From positions 1 through 64,000 of the forward strand of contig NZ_JACJVQ010000015.1 in NCBI RefSeq assembly GCF_014212135.1: 64,000 bases of DNA. The letters are read 5' to 3'. A program made the position numbers and the translations under genes. This document shows positions 51,039 to 59,963 of the stretch, one piece after another (position 1 is the first letter of the stretch; each line of letters begins with the position of its first letter). The DNA comes from Cohnella thailandensis. Lineage in GTDB: Bacteria > Bacillota > Bacilli > Paenibacillales > Paenibacillaceae. The notes below the pieces were generated by a model. It made no database searches and was not told where the DNA came from. It worked only from the letters and a program-made list of their open reading frames with translations.

Positions 51039-53939
51039 ATGGATGACATAACGTATTATCGCCCTATAGTTGGAAAGCGCTATCTTGACGAGCTGCAAGA
51101 CGAAGCGTTTCGCCGATCCGCTCTTTATGGAGATTCGCTGACGGAAGCGGCGATCCGTCTTCCCGTTCGCGAGGCTCTTGCCCTGCCTTCCGATATTCCC
51201 GTCATCGATTGGAAGCGCGAAGAGCTGAGCTTGTCCGGAACATGGAGAATGAGAGAATGCGAACCGGCGGATCCGGGCCATCCGGCCCCGGCTACCGGGT
51301 GGTTCGGAAGAAAGGCTAAGGACAGTCCGGGTCTAATCGAAGGCTGGCATAAGCCCGGCTTCGACCGCGGCGAATGGCGCGAAGTAACGGTTCCCTCTAC
51401 GGTTCAGAAGGCGTTGACGATGCTCGGGGAACTGGCGGATCCGCATTGGAACGCCAACATGCTGGATGAGCTGGAGGAGTTTGGCGAGCCGAAGGAGACG
51501 CCGCTGTGGTTCCGGCGCACTCGCGCCGAACGAATGGACTGGTGGTTCGCCCGGACGTTCGAGGTGCCGGACGGCTGGCGGGGGAGAAGGCTTACGCTGC
51601 GGTTCGACGGGCTCGATTATTCGGGGACGGTATACTTGAACGGACAATCGCTCGGCCACCATAAGGGGATGTTCGGCGGCCCGTACCTGGACGTGACGAA
51701 TTCGCTTCGCTTCGGCGAGCCGAACGAGCTTGTCGTTCGAATCGATCAGGCGCCGCAGTCGTGGAACGGCCTGTTGAAGGGAAGCCCGAGCTTCGGCTGG
51801 CATTACGGTCACCTTATCTCCTTGGGAATCTGGAAAGACGTATGGCTGAGGGCGGAGCCGGACCTCTCGCTGTCCGATGCGTACGTCGTCACGCGGTCGA
51901 TCGCGGACGGCGAAGCGAAGCTTCTCGTGGAATATGGGCTTGAGAGCCGCCTCCCTGCCTTCGCGAAGGCTGTCGTTCATGGCGAAATTCGCCTGGAAGG
52001 AAGCGAAGAAGCCGAGCCGGCGCTGCGTTTCCGCAACGAGGTCGAGCTCGCGAGCGGAACGAACAAGTTCCGCACCGATATCGGGCTGCCGGATCCGGAG
52101 CTGTGGTGGCCGATCGGATACGGCGATCCGGCTCTGTACCGATTGTCGCTTCAAGTGAGCTTAGAGCCGGGCAGGCCGATCGATGGCGAATCCGTCGTCT
52201 TCGGCGTGCGTACGCTGGAGATGGCTCCTCATCCCGGCGCGGCCGAAGAGACCGAGTACCGCTGGCAATTTATCGTCAACGGAATACCGATGTTCGTCAA
52301 GGGAGCCAATTGGTGCTGGCCGGACCCGATGCTGGAGCGGGAGGAAGCCAAATACGAACGGTTGCTGGAGCTTGCCCGCAGGGCCAACGTGCAGATGCTG
52401 CGCGCCTGGGGAGGAGGAATCGTCGAGGATGACGTCTTCTATCGGCTGTGCGACGAGAAAGGCATCATGGTGTATCAGGAATTCCCGCTCTGCTGGGGCC
52501 CTATGGACGCGCCGTTTACCGATCTCGGCGTTATCGACCGCCAAGTGACGCTCTCGGTCAAGCGGCTTCGCTCGCACCCGTCGCTCGTCATGTGGGGCGG
52601 AGGCAACGAGAACGGCCCGCACGGCGGCGCGGATGAAGGACTGTTTCTCGTCGGAAGGCGCTGCCGCCAGCTTGATCCGTCGCGGCCGTTCCACCGGACC
52701 GATCCTTGGGGCGGAAGCGCGCACAACTGGAACGTTTACCATGGCGGGGAGCCGTTGGACGCGGCCACGCTGGCCATGCCCTCGGTCTTCTACGGAGAAT
52801 TCGGCATCCCGAGCTCGGTCAACCTCTCGAGCTGCGCCCGTTACTTGCCGACGGAAGATTTGTCCTCGTGGCCGCCGACGGAAGAGAGCCGCGGATGGTT
52901 GGCGCATTCCCACCAATTCAGCCTTAAGGATGTCATCAAGGTGATGAGGTACGGCGCCTATGGTCCTATCCGAAGCCTGGAAGATTACATTCTCTATTCA
53001 CAGACCGCCCAAGGAGATTCGATTCGCTTCACCGCGGATAGGCAGCGATCCCAAGCGGGAGTGGGAGCGACGGGGTTCTGGTATTACAAATTCACCGACC
53101 TCTTCCCGGGGCATTCCTGGGCCGTCGTCGATTTCTACGGGACGCCGAAGCTGAGCTATTACCGGGCGATGCAGGCGTGCCGTCCGCAAGCCGCATTCGC
53201 GACGGCGGCGAAGCTGAACGGCTGGCTGGAGGGAGAGACGTTCGAGGCGGAGCTATATGCCGCGAACGATACGCGCGAAACTCTGGGCAACGTCTCCGTG
53301 ACCGCCGTTATGTACGGCAGCAAATTGAACGTGCTCTGGTCGAAGCGCTATGCCGGGCTGGAGCTTAAGGCGAACGAGACGCGAGGGATGGGCAAGATTG
53401 CGTTCCCGCTGCCGTCCGCCGCGGAGATTTCCCCGTTCCTGCTCGCGGTCGAGCTGCGAAGCACCGACGGAACGCCGTTATCCGACCAATGGTACTGGTT
53501 CAACGCGCAGCCCAAGAACGAGGAGCTGCTCGACTTCGAGAAGAACCACGTCCATAACGGGAACGAATATCCGGGCGAAGAAGCGAAGAAGGCGTTCGGG
53601 CTGTATGGAAGCCTGGGCGATGCCCCCATGCGACGCCTGCCGGAAACCCGGTTGGAGTGGTCGGTCGAGCGCGAAGGCGACGAAGGCGCGATTATCGTCC
53701 GCAATGCCGGGGACGTGCCGGCCGTGAGGGTGACGGTCGAAGGCTTCCCGGACGACTGGGATTGTTATTTGGCGGACAATGATTTCGGCCTGCGCCCGAA
53801 CGAAGCGCGGCGAATCCCCTTTCTGGCGCGAAGCGGGGATTCGCTCGGGGAACTGACGGTCGGCGCATGGAATGCTCCGGCTTCGGGCGGGGGCGGCCCT
53901 CGCATCGATGGCGAACAAGCGGGAGGTCGACCGAGATGA
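51039..53939 (+). CDS. GH2-family beta-mannosidase-like glycoside hydrolase
   Basis: The protein has 966 residues from ATG 51039 after AAAGGGG. It shows the GH2 plan: an N-terminal jelly-roll (WWFARTFEVPDGWRGRRLTL, LNGQSLGHHKGMFGG), an Ig-like domain, and a TIM barrel with KGANWCWPDPML, RAWGGGIVEDDVFYRLCD, the acid/base Glu in WGGGNENGP and the nucleophile Glu in FYGEFGIPS. These are typical of beta-mannosidases. There is no signal peptide, so it acts in the cytoplasm on imported oligosaccharides. It overlaps the rhamnosidase gene by ATGA. Confidence 0.88.
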   Translation: MDDITYYRPIVGKRYLDELQDEAFRRSALYGDSLTEAAIRLPVREALALPSDIPVIDWKREELSLSGTWRMRECEPADPGHPAPATGWFGRKAKDSPGLIEGWHKPGFDRGEWREVTVPSTVQKALTMLGELADPHWNANMLDELEEFGEPKETPLWFRRTRAERMDWWFARTFEVPDGWRGRRLTLRFDGLDYSGTVYLNGQSLGHHKGMFGGPYLDVTNSLRFGEPNELVVRIDQAPQSWNGLLKGSPSFGWHYGHLISLGIWKDVWLRAEPDLSLSDAYVVTRSIADGEAKLLVEYGLESRLPAFAKAVVHGEIRLEGSEEAEPALRFRNEVELASGTNKFRTDIGLPDPELWWPIGYGDPALYRLSLQVSLEPGRPIDGESVVFGVRTLEMAPHPGAAEETEYRWQFIVNGIPMFVKGANWCWPDPMLEREEAKYERLLELARRANVQMLRAWGGGIVEDDVFYRLCDEKGIMVYQEFPLCWGPMDAPFTDLGVIDRQVTLSVKRLRSHPSLVMWGGGNENGPHGGADEGLFLVGRRCRQLDPSRPFHRTDPWGGSAHNWNVYHGGEPLDAATLAMPSVFYGEFGIPSSVNLSSCARYLPTEDLSSWPPTEESRGWLAHSHQFSLKDVIKVMRYGAYGPIRSLEDYILYSQTAQGDSIRFTADRQRSQAGVGATGFWYYKFTDLFPGHSWAVVDFYGTPKLSYYRAMQACRPQAAFATAAKLNGWLEGETFEAELYAANDTRETLGNVSVTAVMYGSKLNVLWSKRYAGLELKANETRGMGKIAFPLPSAAEISPFLLAVELRSTDGTPLSDQWYWFNAQPKNEELLDFEKNHVHNGNEYPGEEAKKAFGLYGSLGDAPMRRLPETRLEWSVEREGDEGAIIVRNAGDVPAVRVTVEGFPDDWDCYLADNDFGLRPNEARRIPFLARSGDSLGELTVGAWNAPASGGGGPRIDGEQAGGRPR

Positions 53940-56602
53940 CGGAAGCCTTTAACGCCAGACCGGATTTCGGCCTCGAGCATGCCCGCTGGATAACGAGGCC
54001 CGTTGCCTCTCATCGGGAATGGGAGCGAATCGCCGTGGAAGCCGATGTCGTCATCGAGTCGGGCGGCGCCGCTTTGCTGTTCGGCGTTCGGGACGAGAGA
54101 AATTATTACGGCATCGAGCTGATCGCGGAGCAAGACGCCGCCATCCTTGTCGAGGTGGAGGACGGCGTTCGCCGCGAGCTTGCCCGAGCCGAGGCGGCGG
54201 CAATGGCCGCTTCCCCCGTCGCCGTCTCCATTCGAATCGAGCGAGGCGGGGAGTATTGCTCGCTCCATCTAAACGGGAGAAAGGCGTTGACCGTTCCGGC
54301 GCCTTCCTTGAAGCCGGGAACGATCGGCTTTCGGACCGGTTCGGGCCAGACGGCCGTTATCCGGAAGCTTCGCGTATTCGATGAGGACGGCCGCGCCCTG
54401 TATGTCAACCGGTTCTACGATCCTTCCGCGGTCCAATTCAGCGCCGGGAACGTCGACTCTTCCGGCAGCGGGCTTCGGCTCGGCGAGAACACCTTTTCCT
54501 TATGCGAATCGCCGGTACCCGTCGACAGCCCTCTCTTTCGCAAGAGCTTCGAGTTGGAAGGAGAAGTCGTACGAGCCATCGCGAGCGTTTATGCCCTCGG
54601 TTGGTACGAGCTGCGCCTGAACGGCCACAAAGCCGATGCGCGCGTTCTCGCTCCGGCCAATTCTCCGTACGAACGGCGCCTCCTCTACGACACATATGAC
54701 GTGACGAGCGCGGTCAGGCAAGGCGGGAACGCGATCGGCCTGTGGCTGGGCAACGGCTACAACCTCAACTATTCCCGTTGGGGCTGGAAATGGAAGAGGG
54801 ACAAAGCCGTAATCGCGTCGCTCGAAATCCGGTTCGCGGACGGCCGCGCGGAGCGGATCGTCACGGATGAGACGTGGCGGACATCGGACAGCGCGCTGCT
54901 GCTTAACGATATCTACGACGGAGAGACTTACGACGCCCGCAGGGAGCCGATCGGCTGGGACACGTTCGGTTTCGAAGCGGAGAGCTGGAGGCAGGCGAGC
55001 TTGGCGCAGCCTCCGGAAGGCCGGCTGGAGCCGAATTCGCAGCCTGGCGTCTTCGCCTGGGAGCCGTTGGCGCCCGTTCGAGTCCTGCATCCGCGCGAAG
55101 GCGCTGCCGTTTACGACTTCGGCCAGAATATCGCCGGTTGGGCGAGGATAGAGACCGTCGGCTCGGCGGGCAGCCGAGTCGAGCTTCGATACAGCGAGCT
55201 GATCGACGAGGCGGGGAACATCGACCCCTGGACGAACCGCAACGCCGCCGCGACCGACGTTTACGTTCTGTCCGGCTCCGGAACCGAGAGCTACGAGCCG
55301 CGTTTTACGTACCACGGATTCCGGTATGTCGAGGTTACCGGAGACGCGGAACTGCTCGACGTTCAGGCGGTGCCCATTCATGCGGACGTACGGGAGACGG
55401 GCCGGTTCTCTTGCTCGGACGAACGGTTGACGCGCCTGCAGAGCAATATCCGCTGGTCTTTCCTGAACAACCTCGTCAGCATTCCGACCGATTGCTGCCA
55501 GCGCGACGAACGCACTCCTTGTCTGATGGATTCGGCGGTCGTCGAGGAGGCCGCCATTCATAACTTCGACATGCGGCTTTATTACCGGAAGTGGCTGGGC
55601 GACATCGACGACAGCCTGACGAATCCGGACTGGAGCGGGGACAAAGTGACGCTTCCATGGCACTTATATTGGTATTACGGCGATGTCGAAGCGCTCGAGC
55701 GGCATTACGGGGCCATGAGCTCCTATATCGATCATCTGGCGGAGAAGTGGCCGGAAGGCATCGCGGAGGAGGGCTTCGGGGATTGGTGCCCGCCGAACGA
55801 GGACGGGTGGGAGAATTACTTCGGCGAGGTAGCTATCGTCAACACTTCTCTTTATTATCATCAGGCTTCCGTCGTGTCCAAGGCGGCGGGGGCGCTTGGT
55901 CGGCGCGAGGACGAAGCCAAGTACGCCCGGCACGCCGAAAGCGTAAGGCAGGCGTTTCTCAAGCGCTTCTACCAAGGCGAGGGAGTGTTCGGGAGCGGCT
56001 CGCAGACCGCGCAGCTGATGCCTCTGGCCTACGGCATGGCGCCGGACTCCGAGAAGGAAGCGGCCGCTGCCCGATTGGCCGCGGTTATCGAGGCCAAAGG
56101 CGGCCATCTGGACACGGGAATCTACGGGACCCGTTATCTGATGGATGTACTGGCGGATCATGGCCGCATCGACCTCGCCTATGCGATCCTGAAGAAGGAT
56201 GAGTATCCCGGCTTCGGCTGGCAAATCGCGCAAGGAGCTACCACGCTATGGGAACAGTGGAGCTTCAAGGGAGGAATGCATTCGCACGACCACGCGATGT
56301 TCGGAGGCATCGGCGCGTCCTTTTATACTCGGCTTGGCGGCATTCGGCCGCTTGCTCCCGGCTACGAGAGGATCGAGATCCGTCCGTGTCCGCCGGTCGG
56401 GCTCGAATGGGCGGAGGCTCGAATCGATACCGTCCGGGGGACGATCGTCTCGGCGTGGCGCCGCGAAGGCGGGAGGCTGATTTTGGACGTCGAGATTCCG
56501 GAAGGCGTCTCGGCGGTCGTTCATCTGCCGTTCGGAACGGCGGCCTCTCCGGATCCGATTGGGCATGGGGTCGAAGTCGGGGCGGGCCGCTACCGATTCT
56601 AG
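53936..56602 (+). CDS. GH78-family alpha-L-rhamnosidase-like protein
   Basis: The protein has 888 residues; ATG at 53936 overlaps the previous stop. Family landmarks are SFELEGEVVRAIASVYALGWYELRLNG in the N-terminal domain, PFSPYERRLLYDTYDVT-like region (here NSPYERRLLYDTYDVTSAV), VYDFGQNIAGWAR, TDCCQRDERTPCLMDSA with the catalytic acid region, and TTLWEQWSF with the general-base Glu. CLMDSA replaces the usual GWTGD after DER, so the active-site acid is less certain. No signal peptide. With the GH2 enzyme it would trim rhamnose- and mannose-type glycosides. Confidence 0.85.
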   Translation: MTEAFNARPDFGLEHARWITRPVASHREWERIAVEADVVIESGGAALLFGVRDERNYYGIELIAEQDAAILVEVEDGVRRELARAEAAAMAASPVAVSIRIERGGEYCSLHLNGRKALTVPAPSLKPGTIGFRTGSGQTAVIRKLRVFDEDGRALYVNRFYDPSAVQFSAGNVDSSGSGLRLGENTFSLCESPVPVDSPLFRKSFELEGEVVRAIASVYALGWYELRLNGHKADARVLAPANSPYERRLLYDTYDVTSAVRQGGNAIGLWLGNGYNLNYSRWGWKWKRDKAVIASLEIRFADGRAERIVTDETWRTSDSALLLNDIYDGETYDARREPIGWDTFGFEAESWRQASLAQPPEGRLEPNSQPGVFAWEPLAPVRVLHPREGAAVYDFGQNIAGWARIETVGSAGSRVELRYSELIDEAGNIDPWTNRNAAATDVYVLSGSGTESYEPRFTYHGFRYVEVTGDAELLDVQAVPIHADVRETGRFSCSDERLTRLQSNIRWSFLNNLVSIPTDCCQRDERTPCLMDSAVVEEAAIHNFDMRLYYRKWLGDIDDSLTNPDWSGDKVTLPWHLYWYYGDVEALERHYGAMSSYIDHLAEKWPEGIAEEGFGDWCPPNEDGWENYFGEVAIVNTSLYYHQASVVSKAAGALGRREDEAKYARHAESVRQAFLKRFYQGEGVFGSGSQTAQLMPLAYGMAPDSEKEAAAARLAAVIEAKGGHLDTGIYGTRYLMDVLADHGRIDLAYAILKKDEYPGFGWQIAQGATTLWEQWSFKGGMHSHDHAMFGGIGASFYTRLGGIRPLAPGYERIEIRPCPPVGLEWAEARIDTVRGTIVSAWRREGGRLILDVEIPEGVSAVVHLPFGTAASPDPIGHGVEVGAGRYRF

Positions 56603-56609
56603 GAAGATA

Positions 56610-56644
56610 AACCGTCAGGGCAATCGCCTTGGCGGTTCTTTGTT
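56610..56644 (+). terminator. Rho-independent terminator
   Basis: AACCGTCAGGGC at 56610-56621 pairs, with two G-T type pairs, with GCCTTGGCGGTT at 56626-56637, then CTTTGTTT. Confidence 0.7.
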
Positions 56645-56671
56645 TGCAAAACCATAAATTCAAAAAACCGA

Positions 56672-56701
56672 TTGACGCAACACTATTCAATAAAATATGA
56701 T
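56672..56701 (+). promoter_or_regulatory. Promoter with shared CAATAAAATATGAT element
   Basis: TTGACG (56672-56677) is 18 bp from TATGAT (56696-56701). The -10 lies inside CAATAAAATATGAT (56688-56701), the same 14 bases found before the GH2 gene. A bound repressor would block the -10. Confidence 0.65.
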
Positions 56702-56746
56702 AATAAACGATAATATATAAAATCATTCGTTAAAGGTGGGAGCAGA

Positions 56747-57772
56747 GTGGCACCCGACATCATCAACGTTTGCGTCATAGGCGCGGGACGGGCGGGCCTG
56801 ATTCACGCGGCCAACTTCCGCAAGAGCGTGCCTTACGCGAGATTAGCGGCGTTCGCCGATCCGAACCGGGAGGCGGCCGAGCAGGCGGCGCGGTCGCTGG
56901 AGGTCGAGAAGGTGTATGCCGACTACCGCGATGCGCTGGCGGACGAGACGATTCACGCCGTTGTCGTCGTGACGCCGACCGCGTACCATCGCGATATCGT
57001 CGTCGATGCGGCGGCGGCGGGCAAGCATGTGCTATGCGAGAAGCCGATGGCAATGAACGAGGCGGAGTGCGCGGAGATGATCGAGGCTTGCGAGCGGGGC
57101 GGCGTGAAGCTGCAGCTCGCGTTCATGCGCCGCTTCGACGAGAGCTTCCGGGACGCGAAGCGGCAGATCGAGGACGGAGCGATCGGAGACGTCGTCCTGG
57201 TCAAGTCGCTGACCCGCGGGCCGAGCACGCCGATGCCGTGGATGTACGACATCCGCAAGAGCAACGGACCGCTGGCCGAGGTGAACAGCCACGACATCGA
57301 CACGCTGCGCTGGTTCGCCGGCTCGGAGATCGCGGAAGTGCACGCCGTAGGAGGGAACTTCCGCTGTCCGGACATTCGAGGCCAGTATCCGGACTTCTAC
57401 GACACGGTCGCGATGACCGCCAAGTTCGCGGACGGCAAGCTCGGCAGCATAGATGGGGCAATGGGCGTCCAGTATGGCTACGACAGCCGCGTGGAGATTC
57501 TCGGCACCGAGGGCGTCATCTATCTGGGACAGACGCACGAGAGAACGATCGTGACCGCGCGAAGGGACAAAACGCTTCATCGCCCGTACATGAACAGCTG
57601 GAGGTCGCTCTTCAAGGATGCTTACCTGGCGGAGGACACCGACTTTATCGCCTGCATCCGCGAGGATCGTCCGCCCGCGGTGACGGGGCATGACGGAAGG
57701 ATGGCCGTCCGCATCGTGGAGGCCGGCAACGTTTCGCTTGCGCGAGGCGAGCTTGTGAGGCTGGCGGACTGA
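56747..57772 (+). CDS. Gfo/Idh/MocA-family oxidoreductase
   Basis: The protein has 341 residues; GTG at 56747 follows AAAGGTGGGAG. The N-terminal Rossmann domain has VIGAGRAGLIHA for NAD(P), VVVTPTAYH and EKPMAMN, with Lys of EKP in the active site. The C-terminal half has NSHDIDTLRWF. Such enzymes oxidise or reduce sugars, inositols or sugar acids; the segment resembles inositol 2-dehydrogenase-like members but the substrate is not clear. It is monocistronic, ends facing the deoR gene and shares a promoter element with the glycosidases. Confidence 0.88.
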   Translation: MAPDIINVCVIGAGRAGLIHAANFRKSVPYARLAAFADPNREAAEQAARSLEVEKVYADYRDALADETIHAVVVVTPTAYHRDIVVDAAAAGKHVLCEKPMAMNEAECAEMIEACERGGVKLQLAFMRRFDESFRDAKRQIEDGAIGDVVLVKSLTRGPSTPMPWMYDIRKSNGPLAEVNSHDIDTLRWFAGSEIAEVHAVGGNFRCPDIRGQYPDFYDTVAMTAKFADGKLGSIDGAMGVQYGYDSRVEILGTEGVIYLGQTHERTIVTARRDKTLHRPYMNSWRSLFKDAYLAEDTDFIACIREDRPPAVTGHDGRMAVRIVEAGNVSLARGELVRLAD

Positions 57773-57820
57773 TGCCGCGAATCGTCGTCGTTTGCCGGGG
57801 CGCGGATTACGATTAAGCCG

Positions 57821-57858
57821 AAAATAAAAAACCGGTAGGCCCACAGGGCCAACCGGTT
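57821..57858 (-). terminator. Terminator of the deoR gene
   Basis: AACCGGTAGGCCC at 57830-57842 pairs with GGGCCAACCGGTT at 57846-57858 with one mismatch. On the minus strand it is followed by TTTTTATTTT. Confidence 0.85.
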
Positions 57859-57908
57859 CCAACGCTTTTGCAGGAGCTTGTCCGCACTCGTCCGAACTTG
57901 CTCGCCGA

Positions 57909-58703
57909 TTATCTTGCGATTTTTACGTCCACGCCAAGCTCGTTAAGTTCGTTGCGGTCGAGCTCGCCGATGCCCGCGTCCGTGACGAACGTGTGGATCT
58001 CCCCGGCGGGAACGAACTGGAGGAACGAGCTCTTGCCGATCTTGCTGCTGTCGCATAGAACGATGACTTGCGTGGCGACTTTAACCATGATCTTCTTGAT
58101 CTCGGCCTGGTTGATATCCGGCGTCGTGCAGCCCTTCTGCACGCTGAACGCGTTCGATCCGAGGAACGCCTTGTCGACGTTCAGCTCCGACAGCAGATTG
58201 TTCGCGAAGGGGCCGACCGTGCAATGCAGGTTCTTGCGCAGCGTGCCGCCGAGGATGATCACGTTGATGCCGTCGAATTGCTGAAGGCACATCGCGATGT
58301 TCAGATCGTTGACGATGGCGGTCACGTTCCGCTTGTCGCGGAGCAGCTTCGCCATCTCCAGCGTCGTCGTGCCGGCGTCCAGGATGACGATGTCGCCGTC
58401 CTCCACCATCTCGGCCGCCGCCTGCGCGATGAGCCGCTTCTCCGCCAAGCGGCTGACGTTCTTCGCGGACGTGTCCGGCTCGAAGCCGACCTTGGAGAAG
58501 CCGCTCGGGATGGCGCCGCCGTGCGTGCGCTTGATGAGCCCGGCCGCCTCCAGGTCGCGCAGGTCGCCGCGGATCGTCGCGGGGGACACCTTGAAGTGAT
58601 CGATCAGGTCGGGGACGAGCACCTTCTTCCGCTCGTTGACCAGCTCGACGATCTGCGCCCTCCTCTCCTCGGCGAATAGCACTTCGGTAGTTTTGTCGCT
58701 CAT
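57909..58703 (-). CDS. DeoR/GlpR-family transcriptional repressor
   Basis: The protein has 264 residues; ATG at 58703 follows GGAGCG. The N-terminal winged helix has RRAQIVELVNERKKVLVPDL and the recognition-helix region VSPATIRGDLRDLEAAGLI, followed by RTHGGA, the family signature. The C-terminal sugar-phosphate sensing domain has LDAGTTTLEMAKLL and LGGTLRKNLHCTVG. It lies divergent from the alcohol dehydrogenase and FGGY kinase genes. A CAATAA-type AT-rich element recurs in its own promoter and in three neighbouring promoters, the best candidate operator. The effector is likely a sugar phosphate from the FGGY kinase pathway. Confidence 0.92.
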   Translation of the reverse strand: MSDKTTEVLFAEERRAQIVELVNERKKVLVPDLIDHFKVSPATIRGDLRDLEAAGLIKRTHGGAIPSGFSKVGFEPDTSAKNVSRLAEKRLIAQAAAEMVEDGDIVILDAGTTTLEMAKLLRDKRNVTAIVNDLNIAMCLQQFDGINVIILGGTLRKNLHCTVGPFANNLLSELNVDKAFLGSNAFSVQKGCTTPDINQAEIKKIMVKVATQVIVLCDSSKIGKSSFLQFVPAGEIHTFVTDAGIGELDRNELNELGVDVKIAR

Positions 58704-58745
58704 GGTAACGCTCCATTTTCATATGAGATGAATTTGATATCTCTA

Positions 58746-58775
58746 AGTATATCATTTGTTATTGTTTTCTAACAA
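58746..58775 (-). promoter_or_regulatory. deoR promoter with operator-like element in the spacer
   Basis: On the minus strand TTGTTA (58775-58770) is 18 bp from TATACT (58751-58746). The spacer holds AACAATAACAAATGAT (58766-58751), related to CAATAAAATATGAT. Autoregulation is inferred. Confidence 0.6.
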
Positions 58776-58811
58776 TCGGTTTCATCCTTGCTTCTTCGCG
58801 ATAATTGTGCA

Positions 58812-58874
58812 TTGACATTCGGCCGTCCTGCGCCTATGATTCAAATATAATAACAAATAACAATAAAAGATATT
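58812..58874 (+). promoter_or_regulatory. Strong sigma-A promoter with downstream operator-like repeats
   Basis: TTGACA (58812-58817) is exactly 17 bp from TATGAT (58835-58840). From about +1 onward lie AACAAATAACAATAAAA and CAATAAAAGATATT (58861-58874), matching the shared element. This arrangement fits repression by the adjacent DeoR protein. Confidence 0.8.
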
Positions 58875-58896
58875 AAACAATGGTGGGATGACAACG

Positions 58897-59943
58897 ATGA
58901 TGATTGCGGCTCAAATGCACGGGATCCGCGACGTACGCGTCGCGGAGGTTCCGAAGCCCGCCATAAAGGCGGGGGAGATTCTTCTTAAGGTCAAGCGGGC
59001 CGGCATCTGCGGAACGGATCTTCGCATGATCGCGAACGGCTTCGCCGGCATCGGTCCGGAATCGCCGCGCACGCTCGGCCACGAGATCGCCGGGGTCATC
59101 GACGAAGTCGGAAGCGAGGTCCAAGGGTATGCCGCGGGGGACCGGGTCGCCGTCGCTCCCAATATCGGCTGCGGCATCTGCGACGAGTGCGTGAAGGGAG
59201 ATTACCACTTATGCCCGGATTATCGGGCTCTGGGCGTGCAGCTCGACGGAGGTTTCGCGGAGTACGCGGTCGTTCCCGAGCAAGCGGTCCGCTTCGGCAA
59301 CGTCGCCAAGCTTCCGGACCACGTCACCTTCGACCAGGCGGCGCTGGCCGAACCGCTTTCCTGCGTTTACAACGGTCTGCTGGTCTGTCCGGTCTCGCTC
59401 GGCGACGACGTGCTGGTCATCGGGGCCGGGACGATCGGCATCATGTACGCGCAGATGGCGAAGCGGGCGGGGGCGGGGCGCGTTTTCCTCGCCAACCGTT
59501 CGGCCGGCCGGCTCGAGCTGGCGAAGCGGATCGACGAGTCGTTCATCGCCCTTGCGGCGGACGGACTGAAGGAACGGATCCTGGAGCTCACCGGGGGGCG
59601 GGGCGTCGACGTGTGCGTCACGGCCAATCCCTCCCCCGAAGCGCAACAGCTTGCGGTCGAGGTCGCGGCGATGAACGGGCGAATCAACTTTTTCGGCGGG
59701 TTGCCCAAGAACGCGGTCCCGGTCGGGATCGACACGAACCGGATTCATTACAAGCAGATCCTTGCAACCGGTTCCACCAAGGCGAACAACCATCATTTTC
59801 GCAAGACTCTGCAATTTATCGCCAGCGGTCTGATCGATGCCGACAAGCTCGTGTCGAACCGGTTCCCGATCTCCGAATTCGGGCAGGCGGTCGAAGCCGC
59901 GTCGCGTTCGGTAGGCATCAAGACTCTAATTACTTTCGATTGA
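58897..59943 (+). CDS. Zinc-dependent medium-chain (sugar) alcohol dehydrogenase
   Basis: The start is taken as ATG 58897, nine bases after GGTGGG; ATG 58888 and 58900 are alternatives. The protein has 348 residues. The catalytic zinc site is Cys in AGICGTDLRM and His-Glu in LGHEIAG; the structural zinc lobe is CGICDECVKGDYHLC. The cofactor site is VIGAGTIGIMYAQMAKRAG. It resembles sorbitol/xylitol/threonine dehydrogenases, so polyol oxidation to a ketose for the following FGGY kinase is the simplest reading. Repressed by DeoR by inference. Confidence 0.88.
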   Translation: MMIAAQMHGIRDVRVAEVPKPAIKAGEILLKVKRAGICGTDLRMIANGFAGIGPESPRTLGHEIAGVIDEVGSEVQGYAAGDRVAVAPNIGCGICDECVKGDYHLCPDYRALGVQLDGGFAEYAVVPEQAVRFGNVAKLPDHVTFDQAALAEPLSCVYNGLLVCPVSLGDDVLVIGAGTIGIMYAQMAKRAGAGRVFLANRSAGRLELAKRIDESFIALAADGLKERILELTGGRGVDVCVTANPSPEAQQLAVEVAAMNGRINFFGGLPKNAVPVGIDTNRIHYKQILATGSTKANNHHFRKTLQFIASGLIDADKLVSNRFPISEFGQAVEAASRSVGIKTLITFD

Positions 59944-59963
59944 GGGAGCGGGTGACATCCGTT

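Noticed and set aside
56770..57693. 307-residue plus-strand frame inside the Gfo/Idh gene
   Set aside because: It is Arg/Gly-rich out-of-frame reading of GC-rich coding sequence; the other frame has clear family motifs.
59187..59963. N-terminal extension of the FGGY kinase frame
   Set aside because: It overlaps the dehydrogenase gene entirely, is Arg-rich and the kinase family starts at the ATP loop right after 59964.
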